Assembly: GCA_033439265.1 (NCBI GenBank)
Contig: JAVTVX010000031.1
Location: forward strand, 17,528,001 to 17,592,000
Length of the DNA stretch: 64,000 nucleotides
Direction of reading: 5' to 3'
Source: Dillenia suffruticosa
Lineage: Eukaryota > Streptophyta > Magnoliopsida > Dilleniales > Dilleniaceae
Below, one piece after another: positions 1 to 11,900 of this stretch. Numbering within the stretch: position 1 is the first letter of the stretch; each line of letters opens with the position of its first letter. A program made the position numbers and the translations under genes. The notes below the pieces were generated by a model. The model worked only from the letters and a program-made list of their open reading frames with translations, did not search any database and was not told the origin of the DNA.

Positions 1-66
1 CCCAAGAAACATGCCCCGCCCACTGCATACTACTTTTGTAAAAGGGATGGACGGTCATGAAAGTTC

Positions 67-74
67 CCACGTGG
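67..74. promoter_or_regulatory. G-box palindrome CCACGTGG
   Basis: A perfect CCACGTGG palindrome, the core site of plant bZIP and bHLH factors. It lies in the least AT-rich part of the left end. Its target gene is not visible; a leftward gene outside the window is possible. The match itself is certain, the function is not. Confidence 0.3.
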
Positions 75-369
75 CACCGATTCAGCAAAAGAGGATCCAC
101 ATCATTAGCTGTATCTGGTTTGCATGACCGAACCAATCTTGTGCTTTTTGTATTTTTGTTTTTCGGGTCTTCCAATTCCATGTGAATGCCTGTGGCTTTA
201 GCCGCCCTTCTGTTTTCTCGTTTTTTTTAAGACAAGAATTGAATGGATCAGAGGAGAAAGGGTTTGAACACTAAACTATCTCTCGGGACATGCAAAAGAG
301 ATAAGATTGCTTCAACATACTGTCCCTCCAAAACGATGGGATTGAAATCTTTTGTTCCGGTAGTAGTAG

Positions 370-404
<35 letters not shown>

Positions 405-2554
405 ATTAGAGGATATTAGGAAGAAATTGCGTGTTCATCTCTAATAAAATTATGTGAACAAAATCAAAAACTTATATTAAAAGATAAAATATGATATATA
501 ATAAGGATTATAATTCTAAGAATAAGATTTATAATTTTTAATATTTTAGATTAATATACATAAAATTTATCTTTTAAAATCTTAAAAAGCACTTAACGAA
601 CTTGTTTTACGCTCAGAGTATTTTAAACAAAATGTATAAAATGAAAAATCCACCTTGAATTTTGAATTAATTGATAAGTAGAATTTTTTTTTTAATAAAT
701 CATTGATATTTGATAATAAAATTGAATCCGATTAAATTTGATTTGATTAAAATTGAATTATTAAAAATTAAATTTTTTCTGATATCTGTTTTTTCCGTAT
801 AGAAAATTTAAATTTAAAATCTTATTTAAAGGTAAATCTTTTTGTTGAATACATGGATCCAATTTCTTTCTAAAATAGAAATTATTTTTAATACTAAAAT
901 TTATCATTATTATTGTCATTATTTCATACCTGGTTATAAAAATCTTCATTTTGTATTAAAAATTTTCATATTATTGATAATAAATAAAAAACCAGAAAAA
1001 ATTAAAAGAGACTTCGAAAGTTCTGATTCGAACTCTTCCAAGTCCCACTTCCCAGTCCCAAAGCAATTGTGTGGTCTAAGTTTTGGAGTTAATCCTAATG
1101 GCATGGGACCTCCGGACTCGGACCCTTTCGGAGAAAACTCTTTAAGATAATATTTTTTTATTTTTAAAATTTAATATTAGGAATTTGCGCTTTTATCATT
1201 CCCACCCGAGACCACCGCCATCAGTTTTTATGCCGGTGTTTCCTACCCAACCAAAGCATCCCTTTTCGTTTCTTTGATACTTTGATCTTTTCACTAGGTC
1301 GAAGACTTCATTGTATGCTCTCCAATCACTTTAAGAACCATGTCTCCCTCTAGCACCACCCGGTTTCCCTACCCAAATTCTTGGATTTAATCTACTACTT
1401 GGAGGAAGGGAAAAAAATATAAACAAAAACAAAGAGAAATTTATAAATTAATTACTTCAATTATACAAAAAAAATATATAATTTAATTTTAGTGGAATAC
1501 TGTTTTTCTCACTAAATTAATATTTAAAAGAGAAACACTAATTTTTATTGCCAATTGTGCCGGTGGATGGGGCCTAATAGCACTAAATCATGCGTGATGT
1601 CCCTTTTGTAAAACGTAAAGCCTTAACTCGGACTTAAAGAAATCAATTTAATCAAGGTTGGTAGCTCTCGTTTGCCTTAAATTGATTACAGCTGCATCTA
1701 AAAATCAAAGTTCCATAATTAATTATTGATATTTTTTTAATAAAATTTTAAATTCAAATTTTATGTATAATAAAATTTTATCATTTAAAAGTTTAATAAG
1801 AATGAATTCAAATTTAACTCTAATGAATTGGTATTATTTGTATGCGTGCTTGTCCTCGATTGATTGAGAAAGAGCAAAAATCCCTACTTATAAGTGGTAT
1901 AAATTTTATTTTCATCAATTGATTATGTGAAAATTGTGAATCGATAAATTCTATATATTAAATAAAGATTTTTTCTGAATTCTTTCTTGACGATTATAAC
2001 TTATTTATGTTTCTGGTTGTAATTTAAAAAGAAAAATCTAAAAAGGAATATCTAAATGGGACATTGACAAGGCATCCATGAGAATGACCTTAATTTGGCG
2101 ATGGGGTCTTATAACCAGTGACTCTGAATTATTATGTTGTGGAATCATACGTGGGTCTGATGTTTATTTTATGAACGCAGACAAAATGAAAGCCACAAAG
2201 AAATGATAATAATTGAAGACTAGTCTTTCTCTTCTCGCACTTCCAAGTGTTGCTTTTCTTGAATCATAATACTTACGTTGCATTATTAATAATGATCGAA
2301 AATATTTAAATATAGTTCTAATATCATAATGATATATTAATTTTTATTTAAACTATGATATCATAAAAATATTTATCTTTTTTGTAAATAAAATTATTGA
2401 CATTAGCAATTATCATTGAAGGCGAATACTTACTTCCAAATTTAGGATATGTCATCTGAGTCCATCATTTTTCTTTTCCCCTTAATTCTCAATTTAAGCC
2501 AAGCTTGAGGGGGAGAGACTCATAATTTTTTTGAGATAAATTACCATTATCCGA

Positions 2555-2690
2555 TAATTATATTAGTTCTGACTAAATCCTATTCCAAACTAATTTGATT
2601 CTTAAGAGAAAAAACTCTTCAGATATAAATTTTTTTCATATACAGTCTTAAAATCAAAACTTTATTTAAGAGTTATCAATATCCAGTACT
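2555..2690. repeat. Degenerate dispersed repeat, copy 1
   Basis: It shares a loose consensus with copies near 14.8, 27.9, 41.8, 59.7, 61.2 and 61.9 kb: a 'gactaat' start, then 'aagagaaaaaactct', an AT-rich 'ataaatttttttt' block, and a 'ttaaaatcaaaa' block followed by 'ttaagag'. Copies are strongly diverged. The family is not identified. Confidence 0.4.
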
Positions 2691-2860
2691 AACAATTATT
2701 AATAACATTATAATGATTTATAATAATAATGTTTTCTTTTTGCTATTATGTGATATTAATATCCTTCTAACATAATTATTAATTTTAAATTATTTTTAAT
2801 AATTATTAATCGAAACTCGTGCATGGTAGAAAATTCTATTAATGTAAAAGAATTTAGTTC

Positions 2861-3388
2861 GTATGGATTTAGGGTTTAGCTCATTCGTTTTCGGATCTAA
2901 TGTTACCGGTGGGAGTATCTCAAAGGAGACGATTTTGGATCAGAGAGAGCAGTGGATGCTTCCATGATGGCAGAGCAGAGCAGGGTCCGGCATTTGTGTT
3001 TCAGAAGCAACCTCCGCCTTGGCTACTACGTACGAGCAACAACTGTACAAACAGAACAATATCCGATATATCTAATATACGACACTCATCTACTGTATTT
3101 TTACTCTGCCACGTGTACGGCACGGAACAATCTCAGATTTATGTTTCTGTGTCTGAATCCAGCACGCGCCTCACAAAAGTAGTTGCTTTATTTGGGAATA
3201 AGGAAATTAAAGGATTCGAGTTATTCATGGGAAGTGTGAAAAGAGAAAATAAGGAAAAATTACATATTATTGAATTTTTGTACGTGCTCTATTTTATATG
3301 GCATGTGTTTTTCTGCCTTTTTATCCTTTTTGCCCTCTTACTTTTTCAAAGATTCTTTTTTTTTTTTTACTTTTCTTTTCATAAGTGA
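2861..3388 (+). other. Less AT-rich island with a 162-codon frame, probably not coding
   Basis: A frame at 2900-3388 sits in an island with markedly more G and C than its surroundings (about 2861-3190). The translation begins MLPVGVSQRRRF and shows no domain; its second half runs into poly-T and becomes hydrophobic low-complexity sequence. A second, overlapping frame (2952-3182) is open in another phase, which argues against real coding. The island contains CCACGTGTACG near 3109, an ABRE/G-box-like core. It could be a promoter relic, a non-coding exon or a fragment of a dispersed repeat. Confidence 0.25.
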
Positions 3389-4911
3389 AAATTAATAATT
3401 TTAAAAATAAATTTAAAAGTTATTTGATATTTTTATTATTAAAAATTTCATAACTTTTGAAATAAAATTAAAAATTAAAAATAAAAGTTAAATATTAAAA
3501 ATTAAAAGTTAAAATTAAAGAAAAATAGTTAAGATCTGAACCACAAGAGGGTAAATAAATTAAAAATATAAATATATTTGAAATTTCTTATTCTTCAAAT
3601 GAGAATATAAATGAAATAAGAATAAATATATTTCCTAAAGAACTAACGTATAAGAAATAAGAAAAAGTTACTTTTAAATTTTTATTCATAAAAAATCATT
3701 TTTAAGAAGAAAATAATTTATTTGGCAAGTTTTTTTTTTTTTTTTTTATAAGAAGAAGGTAAGTTGAAAAAAAACCTTCTCATACGAGCACTTCGTCTTC
3801 CCCAAATATATATATTATAATATTTGTCACCACTAATTTCCATTTACATTCTCCCATAAATTTTCAAAGATTTATACTGAATTTTTTAATGTAATATGTT
3901 ATAGAATTACATATATTATCAAATTATAAACTTAAAAAGTTTGAAACCCAATTTAGCATGAAAAGAATGCAAAAGTTTTATATATTTATTTCACTTTAGA
4001 GGCTTTCTATCATAGAGGGAAAAAGTCCAAACTCAGAGCACATTAAAAAGCCTCTTGTGCAAGAATGGCATCCACCAAAGTATGAGTTGAAGTTGCAGAA
4101 AATGGAAAATAAAAGCTAGAAAGGGTTGTCCTAAAAGGGGTTTTCTTGTTTTACAAAACAAAATGTTTTTTTATATACAAGACGAAAGTCTCTTTCCATT
4201 TGTCTGTGTCAAGAAAGCCCCCGTCTGTATATGGCTCCGTCACCTTCAACATGTCTTTACTCTTTTCCTTCCTTAGTTTGACACTTTCAATAGGTATGGT
4301 TAGCAGCTAGCAGATAGCTTTCGCAGGCCATCCCTATTTACTCACTAAAAATGAAAAAGATGAGAACAGAAAAAACCAAAGCAACGGATGTACTCAACAC
4401 AAAACAAATGTCTCTCTCTCTCTCTCTCTCATGCGCTCTCTGTTTTCCACGTCAAACTTGAACTATATTTGTGATATAAATTATCTCAATATTTTACTTA
4501 AACGATTTAATATACAAAAATCAGAATTAATATTCATGAAAATTATAAAGTGATTTGAATTTATGAGCAACTGAGATAAATTTATTGCGACTCCCGTGGC
4601 TGTATTGAAATTTTACGTAAATTTTGTTTTACTAGTTTATAAAATTGATATCAGCAGTTAGCTTTTAATAAAAATATTGTTTTTTCTAATTTTCTTTTAT
4701 TGTCATTTAATTCAATAGATATTTGTGACTAATAATATTAAATTGATATTTACGACTAATAATATTTTACAAGTCTTGTTAATCAACCTTTTACACTCCT
4801 ATCATCATAGTTGCTAGTTTCAAATTCACCTCTGCAACGAGATTGCCTGTGGTATTTCCTCATTGTTAATCAACCTTGTAGTTCAGGCTTGAGATACTAT
4901 AGGTCAATAAA
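3389..4911. other. AT-rich intergenic DNA, no gene recognised
   Basis: Mostly AT-rich simple sequence, with a (TC)10 microsatellite at 4411-4430. I see no coding region, RNA gene or recognisable mobile element. Confidence 0.6.
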
Positions 4912-5265
4912 TTAATGTGATTTGTGAAATACAATAATTATTAGGAAATGATCGAGTTAGAGCTGTAGTTATGAGTGCTACAAATGGTCTAATGAGAGGA
5001 ATGGAAGTGATTGATACAGAAACTTCTTTTAAGTGTTATAGTTGGTAGAGCGACTCTCAGACGAATTTTTAACGTTTTTGGGGAACCTATTGATAATTTA
5101 TGTCCCGTAGATATTCGCACAACTTCTCATATTCATAGATTCGCGCCTGCTCTTATACAATTAGATATAAAATTATCTATTTTTGAAACAAGAATTAAAA
5201 TACTAGATCTTTTAGCCCCTTATCATCGTGGAGGAAGAATAGATTTATTCAGATTACATAATTCC
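4912..5265 (+). pseudogene. Nuclear copy of plastid atpB (NUPT), decayed fragment
   Basis: The translation follows the middle of the plastid ATP synthase beta subunit: [20 protein letters not shown], then [20 protein letters not shown], then [15 protein letters not shown] and [15 protein letters not shown]. Plastid atpB reads almost the same, ending just before the Walker A motif; the match stops before that motif here. A stop in the CEIQ-LLGN segment and a frame break between VIDT and VGRATL show it is dead. Many amino-acid changes point to an old transfer. The mitochondrial beta subunit gene is less likely because the phrases match the plastid form. Confidence 0.88.
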
Positions 5266-5499
5266 AATTCATTTAATTTTTTTCCTCTTCCTTGAGACAT
5301 GTCTCTAACACAAAAATTAAATATTTATAACATGTGTTAGTTTCACATAAACAAACATATAAAATTAATAATTAATGAAATGAATTTAGAGTAATTAAAA
5401 AAGAACCACCTAATGAATAATGAATATAAACTCAAGATTCTTTATCTATGCATATATATATATATATATATTAATTGTCAGAGGTAATTTTTGGACTCC

Positions 5500-6120
5500 A
5501 CAGTAATTGCTCTTTCAACTCGAGTGGGGATCTAGTTCTAAAGAGTTCGCCCTGTGTGCCATATATAGAGTTGACCAGTGCCGGTGCTTAGTTGAGTTAC
5601 CATCAATGGAGAAACCTACAAAAACCTTGCCAGGGTTGGTTTGACGGGGGGACTTCGATGTTTAAGTCAGTAAATATAATAATAGAATGATGAAGCGTCT
5701 CGGATATGGCCCTGTATCATATGTGTAGAATTTATTCCGTGTCTGTCATGTACAGAGAACTCTGGATATGGTCCCGAGTGGTCTTGGTGCGATACGTACA
5801 TAGAGAGATAATAAATACATTACATGTGTATAATCGAATGAGTATAAAGACATACCCGAACAAATAGAATTAGGCATGAAACTATACCTCCGATGGTATA
5901 AGATTGATGTAAAAATCGTACTTTTGATGGTGAATAGTTGGGTATGAAGCCATACCTCTGATGTAGAGTATTAGGAATACTTTTTTTCTTGTATGTGTAA
6001 TGGTGCATAAAGTTGTGTTATTCAAAATAGGTTACCTTTACTCTATAAATATAGCTTTTCAAGAGTTGTAGAAAATCCTTTCCTTCTGTATGAGATTTTT
6101 TGAGATGACAGGGATTGTGA
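5500..6120. repeat. Possible dispersed-repeat fragment, class unknown
   Basis: This patch differs from its very AT-rich surroundings and contains phrases such as 'tttgacggggggacttcgat' and 'tttaagtcagtaaa' that look like parts of common plant repeats. No terminal repeats or coding domain are visible, so the class is left open. Confidence 0.3.
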
Positions 6121-6949
6121 TCAAAAATTTTTAGAATATTTAAATTTTTTTGAGATTAAGGAATGTTTGGAAATAATCCAAGATAATTAGAATTCTAGAT
6201 GATCAAGGAAGATTTGAACTTTCTATGAATTTTCTTCTTTATCAGATGATTATAAGATAATTAGAATCTCACGGGAATAAATAAAATTTCTACTATTAAG
6301 TCAAGTATCATTATTAATCAAAAAAGAAAAACAAATGTATATAAAGAATGGGTATTATATATATAAAAAATGATATTGAACCACTTTACGTATGAAGCAT
6401 TTAGAGTAATCGGAGATTAACTAACTAACCAATAATGAATTTAAAGTCAATATTCATTTTCTTTACATATAAATACTAATCAAAAGAAAAAAAAACCAAT
6501 ATATATAATAAATGAGTTTTATATAAATGTAAGAATAACATTAAACTAATAAACAAATATATAACAAATAATTAACTAACAATATTTCAAATTTATCGGC
6601 AAACCAATAGGTATACATGTATATATGTCCATCATAAAAATCAATATACATAACCATTTTTGTAAAATATGCAAACTTTTTTGGTGTATGTTGTTAAAAT
6701 AATAGCAAATTTCTAAATTAGTGGATTGTTCATATCATAACTTCAATTGTACGTACACACATATATACCTATATATATATATATACATAAAAGTAAATTA
6801 ATTTACATAAGTATTTTAAAATTTTGTTTTGCTAGTAAATATTTTTTTTTATAAATAAAATTAAATATTATCTTTAAACTACAAATGCTAAAAATAACAC
6901 ATATATAACATATATATATATATATATTTATTTATATAAATTATTAATC

Positions 6950-7405
6950 AAAGCATATATAAGATTTACTTATGTATATAGCACATTTATATAATTTATT
7001 AACAATAATTGTTAATAATTTATATGCATTACATATAAAAAGTAATATGTGTTAATAAAATAATTATTGGCTAAGGGAAATACATATATAGCATATATAG
7101 CATATTTAAATAATTTTTGAACAATAATTATTAATATTATCTTTAAAAATTGTTAATAATTATTAATAATTTATATGCATTATCTATAAAAAAGTAATAT
7201 ATGTTAATAAAATAATTATTAACTAAAGATAAAACTTATATAGCATATATACATATATATATTATTAATAAAAGTATATATGGGATTTTATTATGTACAT
7301 AGTATATTTATATAATTTATTAACAATAATCATTAATATTATCTTTTATATGTATTATTTTTAAAAATTATTAATAATTGTTAATAATTTATATGCATTA
7401 CATTG
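6950..7405. repeat. Degenerate tandem/nested AT-rich repeat
   Basis: A core ('taataatttatatgcatta', then 'aagtaatatgtgttaataaa') occurs at about 7011-7075 and 7153-7225, with a partial copy at 7379-7404. A second unit ('tttatataatttattaacaataat') occurs at 6985-7008 and again at 7308-7331. The copies are in the same orientation and diverged. No transposon protein or clear terminal repeat is seen. Confidence 0.6.
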
Positions 7406-7589
7406 TTTTATTCATCCTGTAATGATACTTTAACATCTTTAGTTTTATTAATATATGTATTATTTTTAACAATTGTTAATAATTTTTAGTTGGTATATAT
7501 GAAATTTACTTTTACACAAATATTCACTTTTATTAATAAAAGTAAACAAATGCTAAAAGATAAACTCTAAACTCTAAATGCTAGTTTTA

Positions 7590-7740
7590 CCCTAATATTG
7601 TCATAATTTTTTTAATCATTTTTGTCCTAATTTTGTTCTAATTTCCCCCTAGTTTTACCCAATTTAACCATAATTTTGTCATAATTTATCTTAATTTTGT
7701 CATAATTTTGCTTTAATTTTTCCTACCCTAAATTCTAATT
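7590..7740. repeat. Imperfect short-period array of 'cataattttgt' type units
   Basis: Variants of 'taattttgtc' (taatattgtc, taattttgtt, ataattttgtc, ttaattttgtc) recur at roughly 10-20 base spacing. The array is too irregular for a standard microsatellite. Function, if any, is unknown. Confidence 0.55.
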
Positions 7741-8694
7741 ATATATGGATATTTAAAAAGGGTAATAAATCTATGAATGGTTGTAAAAAATGGAAAAACT
7801 TACCTTTAATAGAGGTTGTTTGTGGTGACAAGAGAGAACAGAATTTATCTCCGATAGAAGATGGTGTTTGTAGCAAACGTACCTCTAGTAGCTTCCTCCG
7901 TTGGCAAGGTAGAACAACGGTGTCTAATTGGGCAAAGGTCTTTAGATTCATTAAGATTTAGTGACGGTGGTGAATGCAGAAACCAATAGAGGAAAAAGAG
8001 AAACGAAAGAGAAGAGAAGTGAGGTCTAAGGATTTAAAACATCCTCTCAATATTTCTCTTTAAAACATTGGAGATTCCATTTTTGTTGATATTATTTTTT
8101 CATGATAATTACTTTTTTCAATATTTTTTCTCTTAAATGTTATAGAAAGTTGATTTTTTTAATATTTTTGTTTATAAATATCTGAAAAAAATATTAACGG
8201 CGAAATATTTAAATATAGTGAGTGGTGTATTTTAGGAGAGAGGGAGGGTGTTAATGTTGTTAAAACATTACCATAATTATTACCCTAATTGAGAACAAAA
8301 AGTAGCCGGTGCATCAAAGTAAGACGAAGGAGGTGTTGATATTGTTGAAGAATATGGAATCTGTGATTGCGAGGGTGGTATATGAGGGGAGAGAGAGTTA
8401 ACACAAATTCGATGGAGTCGATCCGAAGGATGAACAAGAAAGAATTTTGGAGGATTTAGAAAAAGCAATTCTTTCACGATAAAGATCGTAAAACTACATA
8501 CTCATGGATTTTACTTATTTTAAAGGAGACCCCAACAACACCAGTCAAACGAAATCCAAAAGTAAGATTTGAGGACGCGAGCTTTTACAAAATGAGTCCA
8601 TTAGACAGAGTCATGCCTTGGCCGCAGAATTATAATAATTTCCCCAAATTGAAAAAACAAAAATAGCGTGGAACCATACCATGCCAAAAACACC

Positions 8695-8696
<2 letters not shown>

Positions 8697-8741
<45 letters not shown>
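8697..8741. repeat. (CT)22 microsatellite upstream of HSL1-like gene
   Basis: An uninterrupted CT run of about 45 bases ends some 200 bases before the probable start codon of the receptor kinase. A strongly pyrimidine-rich stretch continues to about 8990. Such CT tracts are common in plant 5' leaders and core promoters. Confidence 0.95.
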
Positions 8742-8743
<2 letters not shown>

Positions 8744-8939
8744 CCCTCCGATTCCATCAACGACTCTCCTTCCTCCAGATTCCTCTGACCATTACATGAT
8801 GAGACCCTCCTTCGGTTTCTCTCTCTCGTCCTCTCTCACTCTCCCCCCTCTACTTCCCCTCTGTCTCTTATTTGAACGGTTAAGCACCGTCACATTTTCT
8901 CTCATTCTCCTCCCTCCCTCTCTCCTCTTCACCACCAAA

Positions 8940-11900
8940 ATGCTTCTTCTTCTTCTCGCCATCTTCCTCTTTCTCTCTCCACCCTCTCTCTCTGTAAACC
9001 AAGAAGGCACCCTACTCCTCCAACTCAATTCCTCGTTAGACGACCCTAACCGCTTTCTCTCCAGCTGGAATCCCTCCGACCAAACTCCGTGCAACTGGAC
9101 CGGTATTAGCTGTGATAAATTCACCCAGTCTGTCACCTCCATCGACCTCACCGGCGCCTCCGTGGCTGGTCCTTTCCCTCTTCTCCTCTGCTCTCTCCAA
9201 AACCTCACCAGCATCATCCTCTTCAACAACGGCATCAATGCATCCCTGCCGTCCAATATCTCCACGTGTCACAATCTCCAGCATCTCGACGTTGGCCAGA
9301 ATCTCCTCATCGGTGAACTCCCGGAAACTTTAGCAGACCTCCCGAACCTCGTTTACCTCGACGTTCAAGGCAACAACTTCTCTGGCGACATACCTGAAAA
9401 TTTCGGTCGTTTTCCGAAACTCGAAGTCCTCTCTCTCACCGGAAACCTCTTAAACGGCGTCGTGCCGGGATTCCTCGGAAACATTTCTACCTTAAAACAA
9501 CTCAACATGTCGTACAATCCGTTCATACCGAGTCAAATTCCGCCGGAGTTTGGAAACCTCACGAACCTTGAAATCCTCTGGCTGACTCGATGTAACTTGG
9601 TTGGACAGATTCCTGATACACTCGAAAAGCTTAAGAATCTTCAAAATTTCGATGTCGCCACGAATCATCTCGAGGGTCCAATTCCGGGCTCCATCACCGA
9701 ACTAATCAGTATTGTTCAGATTGAGCTGTATGACAATTCTTTGTCGGGTGTGTTTCCTTCGGGATGGTCGAGGTTGACGGCATTGCGAAACCTCGACGCC
9801 TCAATGAATCGGTTGTCGGGAAAAATTCCAGACGAGTTGTTGGGATTGCCTCTTGCTTCTCTCAATCTGTATGAGAATGAGTTTGAGGGGAATTTGTCGG
9901 AGAGTTTAGCGAATTCCCCGAATTTGTCCGAGCTAAGGTTGTTTCAGAACAAACTCACAGGACAATTACCTCGTGATCTGGGAAAGAATTCGCCTCTGAT
10001 TTGGGTTGATGTGTCGCACAATCAATTCTCCGGCGAACTTCCGGAGAATTTGTGTGCAAATGGGCAGTTATTAGAACTGCTTCTGATTTACAATTCCTTT
10101 TCTGGGAAAATCCCAGAAAAATTGAGTGAATGTACGAGTTTAATGAGGATCAGATTGGGTAATAATCAATTTTCTGGTGAAATCCCATCCGGGTTATGGG
10201 GTCTTCCACATGTTTCTCTTCTTGAGCTTGCGGGAAACTCATTTTCAGGTCAGATTTCAAGTTCTATTGGTGGGGCTAATAATCTCTCTCTCTTGATTAT
10301 AGCACAGAACAACTTTTCTGGATTGATTCCTGAGGAAATTGGAATGTTGGGAAATCTGTACGAGCTTTCGGGTAGTGATAATCAGCTTTCCGGGTTTCTT
10401 CCTAGGAGTATTGTGAATCTTACACAGCTAGGGACTCTTGACCTTCATAATAACAAGCTTTCTGGAGAAATCCCACCTGGAATTCAAGCATGGAAGAAGC
10501 TGAATGATCTGAATTTGGCTAGCAATGCATTTTCAGGAAGTATTCCGTCGGAAATTGGGAGTTTGTCTGTGTTGAATTATCTCGATCTGTCTAGAAATCA
10601 GTTCACTGGGAAAATCCCACTTGAATTGCAGAATTTGAAATTGAATTTGTTTAATTTGTCATATAATCAGCTTTCCGGTGATCTTCCTCCTTTTTTTGCT
10701 ATGGAGGCTTATAAGAATAGCTTCTTGGGAAACCCCGGTTTGTGTGGAGATTTGGAGGGGTTGTGTCCTAGTAGAGATGATTCTAAGAGAGGGAATGTAT
10801 GGTTACTTAGGTCCATTTTCATGCTTGCAGGAGTAGTGTTGATTGTTGGGGTTGTTTGGTTCTACTTGAGATATAGGAATTTCAAAAAGTCCAAGGGAGC
10901 TATTGATAAATCTAAGTGGACTTTAATGTCATTCCACAAACTGGGTTTCAGTGAATATGAGATCTTGGACTGCCTTGATGAAGATAATGTTATTGGTAGT
11001 GGGTCTTCGGGGAAGATCTACAAAGCTGTTCTTAGCAATGGTGAGGCTGTTGCTGTGAAAAAGCTTTGGGGTGGTTTCAATAAGGCGAATGAGAGTGAAG
11101 ACATTGAGAGAGGTCAGATTAGAGATGATGGATTTGAAGCTGAGGTTGCAACTTTGGGGAGAATTAGGCACAAGAACATTGTCAAGCTATGGTGTTGTTG
11201 TACTACTAGAGATTGCAAGCTTCTAGTTTATGAGTATATGCCTAATGGTAGTTTGGGTGATTTGCTGCATAGTAGTAAAGGAGGCTTGTTAGATTGGCCC
11301 ACAAGGTATAAGATTGCACTGGATGCAGCTGAGGGCCTCTCTTATTTGCATCATGATTGTGTTCCTCCAATTGTTCATAGGGATGTGAAATCCAATAACA
11401 TCTTGTTGGATGGCGATTTTGGAGCTCGGGTTGCTGATTTTGGAGTGGCAAAGGTTGTTGATCTTACGGGAAAGGGTCCTAAACCTATGTCTGTCATTGC
11501 AGGTTCTTGTGGATACATTGCACCAGGTTAGTTGGCTAATCTGATTATTCTCCCATTTTAGCTTATGAAAATATTATGCTTTTATGCAAAATTGCTTGCC
11601 ATGTTAGCTCTTTGTTTGATGCAGACGTTTGGTATGATGAATTGGTACTTGGACTGCTATAGTCAAAATACTTGTGCATAATTTATTCTTCGTAGATAAC
11701 CATTATTTATTAATTAATTCCGACATTTCCAAACAGATATTACTCTTCCCATTTAAAGCTTTAGGTGGATGGTCTATCTACGCGTCACCATTATGAAGAT
11801 GATCTCGTCCAGCATGACGCCTAATTTTATTGCCAACTAGTTCATAATATGTTTCTAGCTTTAACTGAAGCAATCTTTAATATACTCGAGCTTGATGCAG

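Larger units (their letters stand above)
1..2860. other. AT-rich intergenic DNA, no gene recognised
   Basis: No reading frame here resembles a known protein. The stretch carries a run of 29 T at 372-400 and mostly AT-rich simple sequence. The first 260 bases are less AT-rich and contain a perfect G-box, so they could be the promoter side of a gene lying beyond the left edge, but that is inference. A 102-codon frame at 842-1150 has no recognisable domain and looks like chance. Confidence 0.6.
5266..8500. other. Very AT-rich intergenic DNA with repeats, no gene recognised
   Basis: After the plastid fragment the sequence holds (AT)n runs at 5454-5470, a less AT-rich patch at about 5500-6120, and then extremely AT-rich DNA to about 7740 with internal repeats. 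Short frames at 7739-7961 and 8280-8477 have no recognisable domain. Confidence 0.55.

Noticed and set aside
2486-2520. 'agcttgagggggag' resembling a retroelement polypurine tract
   Set aside because: No LTR, primer site or coding remnant is recognisable around it; a purine run alone is not enough.
2900-3388. 162-codon frame
   Set aside because: No recognisable domain, an overlapping open frame in another phase, and a low-complexity end. Kept only as a composition island.
7739-7961. Overlapping frames of 62 and 70 codons on both strands
   Set aside because: Two opposing frames over the same DNA with no similarity to known proteins; likely chance.
8792-9284. Long minus-strand frames of 157 and 82 codons opposite HSL1
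   Set aside because: They are antisense shadows of the receptor kinase coding sequence; their Arg/Glu-rich content follows from the pyrimidine-rich sense strand.
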